This document shows, piece after piece, positions 39,961 through 46,870 of a stretch of DNA of 46,870 nt. Source of the stretch: DATCLA01 sp036564195 (lineage in GTDB: Bacteria; Bacillota; UBA4882; UBA8346). The first letter of the stretch is position 1; each line of letters opens with the position of its first letter. The stretch spans positions 1 through 46,870 of the forward strand of contig DATCLA010000175.1 of the NCBI GenBank assembly GCA_036564195.1, in the 5' to 3' direction. Below the pieces are notes generated by a model. The model was not told where the DNA came from. It did not search any database and saw only the letters and a list, made by a program, of their open reading frames with translations. A program made the position numbers and the translations under genes.

Positions 39961-41385
39961 TTAGCCTGGTGAATTTGCCATCCAAAACTGGTCGTATTCA
40001 ACTTTGTAATTAAAGAAAATCAGATCAGCATAATTAGAATTATATTCATCCCTACAATTGTCAGGATGCCCTGTTAAGGAACTGCCATAGATAATCAATG
40101 GGCTATCCGGAGGCAGATTTTGATACAACCATTTACTGTCAGCGAAGGATAGTTGAATTGAACCGTTTCCCTGTAAAGCTACTGGTTTGCTCCGGCCATC
40201 CGGGCCAAAAAGCGTTGAATGGATCAACGTTCCATCCCGAGTCCGTAACCAGTAATAAGCAGTAGCCTTCAAACGCCGGGAGTAAAAGGCATAACCTCTG
40301 CTTCCCAGCTGAACGAGCTGACCGGTTCCGGATCGCATTTGACTGCTTTTTAAAACCAGGATTACTTTAACTGCCTGTTTGTTGTGATAAACCGTTAGCG
40401 TTGCCGGAGGGTGCAGCTTCACTGCAGCCCAGACCGGCGCCGCCAGCTTTTGAGTACGAAACTGCCAGACCGACCCGGCTTGCTCTCCGAATTGGTCAAC
40501 CAGTTTTACCTTAGCCCGGTATTGGGTATCCGGCAGCCAGGCCTGGGACGGTATAAAGGTTAACCGTGGGCCGGTGGCTACGGTTACTCCGGAAGAGCCG
40601 GTTACCCTTACTCGTCCGGCCCGGATCCTCCGGTTAGCCTTAACTACTACCGGAGCTGCCAAGGAAACTCCGGTACTCCCCGGAGCCGGCTTACGGTCCA
40701 CCACTACTAATGGTGGGACAGTCCGGAACTTCAAAACCTGCCGCTTACCAAGGCTAATCCCACCCAGGCTGGTCAGTCCCGGCTTAATCAAGATTTGATA
40801 TTGGGCGTCATGCCGCAAAGGCCGGTTAGGAATAACCCTCCAGGTTGCATAATCGGTAAAATTTTGTTGTTGGTATTGATAGGTCCGCGGGGCTAATTTT
40901 GCCGGGAAGCCGGGAACTATCCATTTTTCAATCTTCTTACCTTGCAGAGGTGTTGTGAAATTAATCTCAAACGGGTTGCGGGTTCCAGAGACTCTTGACG
41001 GAGCCGGTGTGATTGCCGGTTGGATTAACGGAATCACCGTTTTAGTAAAAGAACGGTAAAACCCCAAGATCCAGGTAGGTAATTTTTTTAAACGAACGGT
41101 TATGGGATAGCCTTTCGGAAACCGCTTTTCGTGAATTTGCAACCTCACTTTAAAATAACCGGTGTCAACCCGGATTTGAAACTGCTGCCGGGGATCGAGA
41201 CTGGTTACCCTCAACCGCTCAGACAACCGGTCAGTGCGCAATGGTAAAAACGAAATCAGGGTTACAGAGACCGAACCCTCGGAATCCGGGTGTACCGTAA
41301 CGATCCGGCCGTATAGTATTCCCACTAATAAGATCAAACACACTATTGAAAGGATTACATACTTAAAACGGATCACAATAATCAT
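39961..41385 (-). CDS. Anchored envelope protein: Ig-like (Big_5) repeats and degenerate L,D-transpeptidase domain
   Basis: A 474-residue protein with an N-terminal membrane anchor or signal (IRFKYVILSIVCLILLVGIL). Two Ig-like units follow: about 125-222, and about 228-312 (RKPAPGSTGVSLAAPVVVKA, then LTFIPSQAWLPDTQYRAKVK), the Big_5 pattern. The C-terminal part has the form of a YkuD L,D-transpeptidase: a LTVYHNKQAVKVILVLKSS opening strand, TLIHSTLF, and WLYQNLPPDSPLIIYGS after the active-site region. But where active enzymes have SHGCIRL this protein has GNGSIQL (about 406-412): catalytic Cys is Ser409, the His is Asn407 and the Arg is Gln411. It is therefore probably inactive as a transpeptidase and may bind peptidoglycan or act as a scaffold. 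ATG 41385 has GGCGGG 6 bases upstream; GTG 41388 is less likely. Divergent from the xre-cupin gene. Confidence 0.75.
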   Translation of the reverse strand: MIIVIRFKYVILSIVCLILLVGILYGRIVTVHPDSEGSVSVTLISFLPLRTDRLSERLRVTSLDPRQQFQIRVDTGYFKVRLQIHEKRFPKGYPITVRLKKLPTWILGFYRSFTKTVIPLIQPAITPAPSRVSGTRNPFEINFTTPLQGKKIEKWIVPGFPAKLAPRTYQYQQQNFTDYATWRVIPNRPLRHDAQYQILIKPGLTSLGGISLGKRQVLKFRTVPPLVVVDRKPAPGSTGVSLAAPVVVKANRRIRAGRVRVTGSSGVTVATGPRLTFIPSQAWLPDTQYRAKVKLVDQFGEQAGSVWQFRTQKLAAPVWAAVKLHPPATLTVYHNKQAVKVILVLKSSQMRSGTGQLVQLGSRGYAFYSRRLKATAYYWLRTRDGTLIHSTLFGPDGRSKPVALQGNGSIQLSFADSKWLYQNLPPDSPLIIYGSSLTGHPDNCRDEYNSNYADLIFFNYKVEYDQFWMANSPG

Positions 41386-41489
41386 CACTAACCCGCCTGT
41401 TAAAATATATTTTTACGTATACTCGGACCCGAGCCAAAATATAACCACAGTTAGACAAATAAGGGTATTTTGGGTGAGAAATTCCCCGG

Positions 41490-41512
41490 AATACCGGTAT
41501 TTATGATACAAT
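41490..41512 (+). promoter_or_regulatory. Extended -10 promoter with a 12-bp palindrome (xre-cupin operon)
   Basis: TGATACAAT (41504-41512) is an extended -10 box. Directly upstream AATACCGGTATT (41490-41501) is a perfect palindrome, and ATTCC-CC-GGAAT overlaps its left edge (41481-41492). The position between -35 and -10 suits an operator for autoregulation by the XRE protein encoded downstream. Confidence 0.55.
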
Positions 41513-41550
41513 ATTTTAGATACCATTTTTAAAAAGGGAGGTAGATAGTC

Positions 41551-42111
41551 ATGTCCGCTAGCATTAAACAGATTGCGGAACGAATCCGCGAGATTAGGGA
41601 GGACTGTGACCTGACAGTGGCAGACGCTGCCCGGCAATTGGGGATCACCGCTGAGACTTACCGGCAATATGAAAATGGCATTACCGATATTCCTGTCAGC
41701 ATGCTTTACCAAATGGCTAAGATCTTCTCGGTTGACCTGACCGAATTGCTTACCGGTCTGCCGCCCCGGTTACATAGCTATTGTCTGGTACGCAAGGGCG
41801 AGGGAGTGGAAACCCAACGTTATCCAGGTTATAAATTTCAGAATCTGGCTTTTAATTTCGTAAATAAAAAGTTTGAGCCATTGTTGGTAACCGTAGAACC
41901 GGAAGAAAATAAAAAAATGAGTCTGGTGACCCATCCTGGGCAGGAGTTTAATTATGTGTTAGAAGGTAAGATCAAGGTGATTTTGGGTGCCAAAGAACTG
42001 GAGCTCTCGGAAGGTGATTCGCTTTACTTCGATCCCACCATTCCCCACGGTCAGGTAGCCGTGGACGGCCAAACCGCCCAATTTTTAACCGTTATTTTAC
42101 ACGAACAATGA
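41551..42111 (+). CDS. XRE-family regulator with C-terminal cupin domain
   Basis: A 186-residue transcription regulator. The N-terminal helix-turn-helix (about 5-65: IAERIREIREDCDLTVADAA, RQLGITAETYRQYENG) binds DNA, and the C-terminal cupin_2 domain (about 110-185) has the metal-site pattern HPGQEFNYVLEGKIKVILG, LSEGDSLYFDPTIPHG. The cupin normally senses a small ligand. It lies 26 bases before the acyl-CoA synthetase gene, a pairing seen in many Firmicutes, and so probably controls that gene in response to an acid or its CoA ester. AGGGAGG precedes ATG 41551 by 9 bases. A palindrome in its promoter suggests self-control. Confidence 0.9.
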   Translation: MSASIKQIAERIREIREDCDLTVADAARQLGITAETYRQYENGITDIPVSMLYQMAKIFSVDLTELLTGLPPRLHSYCLVRKGEGVETQRYPGYKFQNLAFNFVNKKFEPLLVTVEPEENKKMSLVTHPGQEFNYVLEGKIKVILGAKELELSEGDSLYFDPTIPHGQVAVDGQTAQFLTVILHEQ

Positions 42112-42137
42112 TTTGAAGTAACAAGGAGTAATATTTA

Positions 42138-43802
42138 ATGCTGGAAAAATTCTTACCGCGTGAGCAATTTGACTCTTATGAAGACTTTAAACAAAATTAC
42201 CGCGTCAATATTCCCAAAAACTTTAACTTTGCTTATGATGTGGTTGACGCCTGGGCTGCGGAAGCCCCTGATAAGACTGCCCTAGTCTGGTGTAACGACC
42301 ATAATGTGGAGAAAACTTTTAGCTTTGCCGAGCTGAAACGTTTAAGCGACCAAGCTGCCAACTGCTTCAGGAATTTCGGAATTGGCAAAGGTGATACCGT
42401 CCTATTAATCCTGAAACGTCGCTGGCAGTTTTGGATTGCCCTTCTCGGCCTGATGAAGATCGGAGCGGTAGCCATCCCCGCCACCGTCCAATTGACCAAA
42501 AAGGATCTGATTTACCGCAACAATGCCGCTTCCGTAAAGCTAATTGTCGCAGTCGCCGACCCGGAAGTCATCAACAATATTGAAGCTGCTCTTCCCGATT
42601 CGCCCACTGTCAAAATCCGGGCCACAGTGGACACAACCTGCGACGGCTGGATTAACTTTGACCAAGCCTTAGCAGAGGCTGACAGTGACTGGCAGCGACC
42701 TGTCGGTGCCGGACAAGCCGGTGGCACTGACCCGATGTTGATGTACTTCACCTCCGGCACTTCTGGAATGCCCAAAATTGTCCTGCATGACTTTAGATAC
42801 CCCATTGGCCATATTGTCACTGCCCGTTACTGGCAGAGGTTAGGTCCGGAAGGCCTTCACCTGACTGTTTCCGAAACCGGTTGGGCCAAATGCGCCTGGG
42901 GTAAAATCTTCGGCCAGTGGATCTGCGGCGTAGCCATCTTCGTCTACGATATGGACAAGTTCATTCCCAGGAAATTACTGACAGTATTAGAAAAATACCC
43001 GATTACTTCTTTTTGCGCCCCGCCAACCGTTTACCGATTTTTAATTAAAGAGGACCTGTCCCAATATGACCTCTCCAGCATCAAGGTTGCCTGTACCGCC
43101 GGAGAGCCGCTTAGCCCCGAAGTTTACCACCAATTTAAAAAAGCAACCGGCCTGGATATTATTGAAGGTTTCGGCCAGACTGAAACCACCGTCCTCTGTG
43201 CCAATTTTGAATGGATCACTCCCAAACCGGGGTCAATGGGTAAACCTTCACCTTTATATGACATTGATATTTTAGATGAAGCAGGCCGTCCCTGCCCGCC
43301 CGGAGTGGAAGGCAACATCTGTATCAAAAACCTTGACCAGGAGCTTCCGCCCGGGCTGTTTAAAGGCTATTACCGAGACGAAGCGGCTACCCGGAAGGTC
43401 TGGCACAACGGAGTCTATAATACCGGCGATGTCGCCTGGCGCGATGAGGACGGCTACTTCTGGTTTGTCGGCCGCTCCGATGATGTAATCAAGTGTTCCG
43501 GCTATCGGATCGGGCCCTTTGAAGTAGAAAGCGCTTTGCAGGAACACCCCGCGGTGTTGGAATGTGCGATTACTGCCGCTCCCGACCCTATCCGCGGGCA
43601 GGTGGTAAAAGCCATCATCGTTCTGGCCAAAGGCTGGGAACCCAGCGACCGGTTAGTCAAGGAATTACAAAATCATGTCAAACACGCGACCGCCCCTTAC
43701 AAGTACCCGCGAATCGTGGAGTTTGTTAAGGAACTGCCCAAGACCGCCAGCGGTAAGATCCACCGGGCTGCGCTCCGGCACAATGATTCCATTAACAGTT
43801 GA
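42138..43802 (+). CDS. AMP-forming acyl-CoA synthetase
   Basis: Adenylate-forming enzyme of the ANL family, 554 residues, close to medium-chain acyl-CoA synthetases. It activates a carboxylic acid with ATP and joins it to CoA. Motifs: P-loop MYFTSGTSGMPKIVLHDF (A3), SETGWAKCAWGKIFGQW, the GFGQTETT motif (A5), YNTGDVAWRDEDGYFWFVGR (A7), DDVIKCSGYRIGPFEVESAL (A8) and the C-terminal lysine in LPKTASGKIHR (A10). All catalytic residues are present. The GW pair in SETGWAKC is typical of acyl-CoA synthetases acting on medium-chain or aromatic acids; the precise substrate is not readable. AAGGAG lies before ATG 42138. It forms a two-gene operon with the XRE-cupin regulator and ends at a strong terminator. 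Confidence 0.93.
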   Translation: MLEKFLPREQFDSYEDFKQNYRVNIPKNFNFAYDVVDAWAAEAPDKTALVWCNDHNVEKTFSFAELKRLSDQAANCFRNFGIGKGDTVLLILKRRWQFWIALLGLMKIGAVAIPATVQLTKKDLIYRNNAASVKLIVAVADPEVINNIEAALPDSPTVKIRATVDTTCDGWINFDQALAEADSDWQRPVGAGQAGGTDPMLMYFTSGTSGMPKIVLHDFRYPIGHIVTARYWQRLGPEGLHLTVSETGWAKCAWGKIFGQWICGVAIFVYDMDKFIPRKLLTVLEKYPITSFCAPPTVYRFLIKEDLSQYDLSSIKVACTAGEPLSPEVYHQFKKATGLDIIEGFGQTETTVLCANFEWITPKPGSMGKPSPLYDIDILDEAGRPCPPGVEGNICIKNLDQELPPGLFKGYYRDEAATRKVWHNGVYNTGDVAWRDEDGYFWFVGRSDDVIKCSGYRIGPFEVESALQEHPAVLECAITAAPDPIRGQVVKAIIVLAKGWEPSDRLVKELQNHVKHATAPYKYPRIVEFVKELPKTASGKIHRAALRHNDSINS

Positions 43803-43854
43803 CCGCCGGCTCTGCAACGGATTGAGTATGCCTGCCTTATCTTGTGATTCAGTT

Positions 43855-43893
43855 AAGGCCCAAAAACCGGCTTAAATCCGGCTTTTGGGCCTT
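43855..43893. terminator. Long bidirectional terminator between convergent genes
   Basis: AAGGCCCAAAA and TTTTGGGCCTT pair, with an inner CCGG/CCGG step, giving about 15 base pairs with one mismatch and a 7-base loop. It separates the acyl-CoA synthetase (plus) from the CBS gene (minus). No classic T-run follows on either strand. Confidence 0.75.
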
Positions 43894-43897
43894 TCTC

Positions 43898-43919
43898 ACG
43901 TCAAACTTACGTCAAACTT
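43898..43919. repeat. Two tandem copies of an 11-bp unit
   Basis: ACGTCAAACTT occurs twice back to back. It has only two copies and sits in the short convergent gap, so a local duplication is the simplest explanation. Confidence 0.5.
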
Positions 43920-43957
43920 CAGATTATCCCCTGCTCGGACGTCCCAGGCGTACAGCC

Positions 43958-44602
43958 TCAACCCGGCAACGACGCCACATGGGCCACCTTGTACCCGCGT
44001 TTCTCAATCGCATCCAGAACCGCCTGGGGCTGTTTGGTATCCAGACGTAAAATCACCTCATACTGAGTACCTTCAGTGTGTAAGGCGGCGATACTGACTA
44101 AGTTAATCCCAAAAGACCGAATAATATCGGTTACTTCAGCGATAACACCGATGCGGTCTTCCGTAACAATGGTAACCCGGGTCCCGGTTTCCTTCAAACC
44201 CATTAAGTCAATAAAGGCGTCAAAGATGTTACTTTCGGTAATGATTCCAACCAATTTTCCATCCTTAACCACAGGTAGCGCTCCAATATTCTTCTCACGC
44301 ATTATGAGCGCAGCTTCCTCCAGGGTCGCCTCCGGGTCAATCGTAATTACCGGCTTGGTCATGACATCCCGGATTAATAGTTTCGAAAGGAGATAATTCA
44401 TTTCAAAAACACTTAAGGAGGTAGCGGATGAAGGTGAAACCCGTAACAGGTCATCCTCAGTAACTATGCCAATCAGCTTTTCACCCTTAACCACCGGCAA
44501 GCGACGGACATTATTTTTATGCATGAGTTCCGTCGCTTCCAAAACCGGGAGATCCTCGTTTACCGTTAAAAGATTGGTTGTCATTCGGTTTTTTACGAGC
44601 AT
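43958..44602 (-). CDS. CBS-pair and ACT domain protein (AcuB-like)
   Basis: A 214-residue regulatory protein. Two CBS domains come first (VKNRMTTNLLTVNEDLPVLE to GIVTEDDLLRV, about 1-57; then IRDVMTKPVITIDPEATLEE to GIITESNIFDAF, about 77-132), followed by an ACT domain (about 140-210: TRVTIVTEDRIGVIAEVTDI, FGINLVSIAAL). CBS pairs bind adenosine nucleotides; ACT domains usually bind amino acids. The protein is like Bacillus AcuB, tied to acetoin/acetyl-CoA use, and likewise lies near an acyl-CoA synthetase gene, though on the other strand. It directly follows livF (14 bases), so it may sense branched-chain amino acids or energy state for the transporter operon; this is inference. AAGGAGG precedes ATG 44602. 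Confidence 0.88.
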   Translation of the reverse strand: MLVKNRMTTNLLTVNEDLPVLEATELMHKNNVRRLPVVKGEKLIGIVTEDDLLRVSPSSATSLSVFEMNYLLSKLLIRDVMTKPVITIDPEATLEEAALIMREKNIGALPVVKDGKLVGIITESNIFDAFIDLMGLKETGTRVTIVTEDRIGVIAEVTDIIRSFGINLVSIAALHTEGTQYEVILRLDTKQPQAVLDAIEKRGYKVAHVASLPG

Positions 44603-44616
44603 ATTATTTTTCCTCC

Positions 44617-45321
44617 TTATCCTCCTAAATAGGCCTTTTTTACCTGTTCATTCTGGGAAAGTTCTTGTGCCGAACCGGATAAGACAATCGTACCGGTTTC
44701 GATGACATATGCCTTTTGGGCAATGGATAATGCCATATTGGCATTCTGCTCTACCAATAAAATGGTAGTACCGTTGTTGTTAATCTCTTTAATAATGGCA
44801 AAGATCTCTTTCACCAGCAAGGGGGCAAGCCCCATTGAAGGTTCATCCAGCAGCAATAGCTTTGGGCGGCTCATTAAACCCCGTCCGATGGCCAACATCT
44901 GCTGTTCACCCCCGGACAGAGTTCCGGCGATCTGGTTCTTTCGTTCTTCCAAGCGGTTGAAGTAAGAAAAAACTTTCTTAAGATCCGCTTTAATCTGTTG
45001 TTTATCTTTACGTTGATAAGCGCCGAGCTCCAGGTTTTCAAGGACCGATTGTTGCGGAAAGATCCGTCGTCCCTCGGGCACTTGCGAAATACCCAAGGAG
45101 ACAATCTCATAAGACTGGAGCTGCGTAATATCTTTCCCTTCAAAAGTAATTGAGCCTTTCTCAGGATGTAACAGACCTGAAATTGTCTTTAAAGTCGTTG
45201 ACTTCCCCGCGCCGTTAGCCCCGATCAGGGTAACGATTTCACCTTGATTCACAGAGAAAGAGATCCCATTTAAAGCTCTAATCGCTCCATACGCCACTTG
45301 AAGATCGGTTACCTCAAGCAT
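44617..45321 (-). CDS. livF: Branched-chain amino acid ABC transporter ATPase LivF
   Basis: ATP-binding subunit of a HAAT-type (branched-chain amino acid or related ligand) importer, 234 residues, the usual length. Walker A LIGANGAGKSTTLKTI, Q-loop GISQVPEGRRIFPQQSV, signature LSGGEQQMLAIGRGL, Walker B LLLLDEPSMGLAP and the switch His (here the ILLVEQNAN variant in which Gln takes its place, typical of LivF). The VPEGRRIFPQ segment separates LivF from LivG. GGAGGAGG lies before ATG 45321, which overlaps the livG stop by one base (TAATG). Confidence 0.93.
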   Translation of the reverse strand: MLEVTDLQVAYGAIRALNGISFSVNQGEIVTLIGANGAGKSTTLKTISGLLHPEKGSITFEGKDITQLQSYEIVSLGISQVPEGRRIFPQQSVLENLELGAYQRKDKQQIKADLKKVFSYFNRLEERKNQIAGTLSGGEQQMLAIGRGLMSRPKLLLLDEPSMGLAPLLVKEIFAIIKEINNNGTTILLVEQNANMALSIAQKAYVIETGTIVLSGSAQELSQNEQVKKAYLGG

Positions 45322-46088
45322 TAGGATACCTCCTCCCCTAGATAAGCTTGGATGACCCGTTTGTTATTCTTTATCTCCTCCGGAACCCCTTCAGCTATGG
45401 TCTGTCCATAATCCAGGACCAAAATCCGTTCACAAAGGTTCATTACAAAGTTCATATCGTGTTCGATGAGGAGTATGGCAAGCCCGAATTCAGCTCTAAT
45501 CTTTTTAATCAGATTCATTAAGTCTAAAGTTTCTTGGGGGTTCATCCCGGCTGCCGGTTCATCCAATAATAGCAGCTTCGGTTTTCCTGCTAAAGCTCTT
45601 GCGATCTCCAACCGGCGCTGTGCTCCGTACGGCAGGTTTTTAGCCATCTCTTCCGCCTTATCCTGCAGGTTAAAGATGGTTAAAAGTTCCATAGACCAAT
45701 CTCTGATCTCCCTTTCCTTCCGCCAATAGGCTTTAGTCCGTAAAATAGCTTGCCCCCAGGAATACCTGCCCCGGTGCTGATAAGCAATCTTCACATTATC
45801 CAGCACCGATAGTTCGTTAAAGAGACGGATATTCTGAAAAGTCCTGGCGATTCCCAAACGGTTAAATTTATACGGAGGCAGATTGACCAGCGGTTGACCT
45901 TCTAAACTAATCTCACCTTCCTGGGGGCGGTAAACTCCGGTTAACATATTAAAAACTGTGGTTTTTCCGGCTCCGTTCGGTCCGATCAGGCCTACCAAAT
46001 CCCGGTAACCCAAATTAATGGAGAAATTGGAGACAGCCTGAAGTCCGCCAAAAGAGATGGAGATATTCTTAACTTTCAAAAGATCCAT
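45321..46088 (-). CDS. livG: Branched-chain amino acid ABC transporter ATPase LivG
   Basis: Second ATP-binding subunit of the same importer, 255 residues. Walker A LIGPNGAGKTTVFNML, the LivG-type GIARTFQNIRLF Q-loop, signature-like NLPYGAQRRLEIARAL (LivG has YGxQRRLEIARAL instead of LSGGQ), Walker B LLLLDEPAAGMNP and switch IEHDMNFVM. The ending with AEGVPEEIKNNKRVIQAYLG is typical. ATG 46088 has GGAGG 8 bases upstream; GTG 46097 would add three residues. It overlaps livM by 20 bases. Confidence 0.93.
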   Translation of the reverse strand: MDLLKVKNISISFGGLQAVSNFSINLGYRDLVGLIGPNGAGKTTVFNMLTGVYRPQEGEISLEGQPLVNLPPYKFNRLGIARTFQNIRLFNELSVLDNVKIAYQHRGRYSWGQAILRTKAYWRKEREIRDWSMELLTIFNLQDKAEEMAKNLPYGAQRRLEIARALAGKPKLLLLDEPAAGMNPQETLDLMNLIKKIRAEFGLAILLIEHDMNFVMNLCERILVLDYGQTIAEGVPEEIKNNKRVIQAYLGEEVS

Positions 46089-46870
46089 CTGCCTCACCTC
46101 CCGTCCGGTGATAATCTCGTTTAAACCATTGCTTTAATAAAACCGCTGATGCTTCATCGCAACCGAATAGGCCTTGCGGCCGGTAGAGCATTAACAGAAC
46201 CAGGGTCAGCGAATAAATAACCATCCGGTAAGTTTGGAGGAAACGCAGCAATTCCGGTAACCCGGTTAAGACAATCGCCGCCACCACCGATCCGGTCAAA
46301 CTGCCCAAACCGCCAAGAACCACCATTAACAGAATCTCAATGGACTTCATAAAGTCAAAGGATTTTGGGGCAATGTACCCAAGGTAATGCGCAAATAACC
46401 CGCCGGCAACACCGGCAAAAAAAGCTCCGATTACAAAAGCACTTACTTTATAATAGGTAGTATTGACTCCCATTGCTTCGGCGGCAATCTCGTTTTCCCG
46501 GACTGCAACCATGGCCCGGCCATGGTTGGAATGGATCGTATTCCAGATCACAATTATTGAGAGCAGCATAAAAATTTCTGCCCACCAAAAGTCGGTATAA
46601 CCAGGGATCCCGGCCAATCCGCGGGCACCTTTGGTAATATCCAGATTTAAGATGACCACCCGAATAATCTCCCCAAAACCAAGGGTAGCGATAGCCAAAT
46701 AGTCCCCGCGCAATCGCAGGACCGGAATACCGATTAATAATCCCAGCAAGGCGGCAACCAGGCCGCCGGCAGCCAAGACCAGCGGAAATTGAAGCATTTC
46801 CGGCAGCGTACCCAACTTTGTAAAGTAAATCGATAATAAAGCAGACGTATAAGCCCCAACTGCCATGAAC
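46069..46870 (-). CDS. livM: Branched-chain amino acid ABC transporter permease LivM, 5' end outside window
   Basis: Permease subunit of the importer. The frame runs into the right window edge (the residue before MAVGAY is Phe, matching the FMAVGAYTSAL motif inside the family), so the N-terminal helices are missing and M at 46866 is not the start. Visible: GLLIGIPVLRLRGDYLAIAT followed by LGFGEIIRVVILN, the EAA-like loop GRAMVAVRENEIAAEAMGVN, and GGLGSLTGSVVAAIVLTGLP, with about seven membrane helices, ending with YRPQGLFG. The liv order livM-livG-livF is standard; livH and the binding protein should lie upstream, beyond the window. Confidence 0.93.
   Translation of the reverse strand, partial: FMAVGAYTSALLSIYFTKLGTLPEMLQFPLVLAAGGLVAALLGLLIGIPVLRLRGDYLAIATLGFGEIIRVVILNLDITKGARGLAGIPGYTDFWWAEIFMLLSIIVIWNTIHSNHGRAMVAVRENEIAAEAMGVNTTYYKVSAFVIGAFFAGVAGGLFAHYLGYIAPKSFDFMKSIEILLMVVLGGLGSLTGSVVAAIVLTGLPELLRFLQTYRMVIYSLTLVLLMLYRPQGLFGCDEASAVLLKQWFKRDYHRTGGEADGSFES

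Noticed and set aside
43898..43919. Tandem ACGTCAAACTT units as a CRISPR or regulatory array
   Set aside because: Only two adjacent 11-base copies with no spacers.
43844..44097. Short plus-strand frames after the acyl-CoA synthetase gene
   Set aside because: They cross the terminator and run antisense into the CBS-ACT gene; no signals of translation.
1..46870. tRNA, rRNA, IS elements, phage genes
   Set aside because: None recognised on reading; no transposase motifs, terminal inverted repeats with target duplications, or tRNA cloverleaf sequences were noticed. A tRNAscan or Rfam search would be needed to exclude small RNAs.

Overview
The window is a stretch of a bacterial chromosome, dense in genes and without phage, IS elements, CRISPR arrays or RNA genes that I can recognise. 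Gene content and translation signals look like Bacillota (Firmicutes): strong AGGAGG-type ribosome sites, many TTG and GTG starts, RapZ-YvcK and NifS-ThiI gene pairs, and sigma-A-like promoters. It also encodes the flagellar P-ring (FlgI), L-ring (FlgH) and P-ring chaperone (FlgA), plus a secreted protein that reads as an outer-membrane beta-barrel. Together these imply a cell with two membranes. I infer a diderm Firmicute (Limnochordia/Hydrogenispora-like, Halanaerobiales-like or Negativicutes-like); the exact lineage cannot be fixed from sequence reading alone.

Layout. 1-5292 (minus): flagellar rod and ring operon flgF-flgG-flgA-flgH-flgI-flgJ, led by a sigma-28-type promoter, followed by a membrane protein cut by the window edge. 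5468-9890 (minus): yvcK and rapZ with a terminator, a PHP phosphoesterase and D-Ala-D-Ala ligase. 10054-14778: a small SHOCT membrane protein, an IlvD/Edd dehydratase, ApbE and a secreted or anchored protein of unknown role. 15061-17422 (plus): a sugar-acid locus with a clear promoter, a LacI-type palindrome, a LarA-family gene and a decayed kduI, terminated right after the truncated kduI. A secreted beta-propeller/FN3 protein lies opposite. 19484-25080: a DUF1294 protein, NifS-type cysteine desulfurase with ThiI, then a Fur-family regulator with its own Fur-like box, and a Fur-boxed iron operon (Cys-rich FeoB-associated peptide, FeoA, FeoB). 25108-33507: two large soluble multi-PAS histidine kinases flanking a secreted amidase. 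33628-34554: the candidate outer-membrane beta-barrel. 34829-39606 (minus): a four-gene accessory Hsp70 operon (GrpE-like, DnaK-like, zinc-ribbon/TPR membrane protein, J-like/TPR protein). 39961-41385: an envelope protein with Ig-like repeats and a degenerate L,D-transpeptidase domain. 41490-43802 (plus): XRE-cupin regulator and an AMP-forming acyl-CoA synthetase. 43958-46870 (minus): CBS-ACT protein and the livM-livG-livF part of a branched-chain amino acid ABC transporter.

The most interesting region is 33.6-41.4 kb. A complete paralogous Hsp70 set has a J-like domain whose HPD is replaced by HPP, and a membrane partner predicted to put its second TPR block outside the cytoplasm. It is flanked by a candidate outer-membrane protein and by a pseudo-L,D-transpeptidase. 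I read this, as inference, as a dedicated chaperone module connected with the cell envelope. Other points of note are the three-lesion kduI pseudogene beside an intact promoter/operator, the paired Fur-like boxes, and palindromes at the xre-cupin and nifS promoters.
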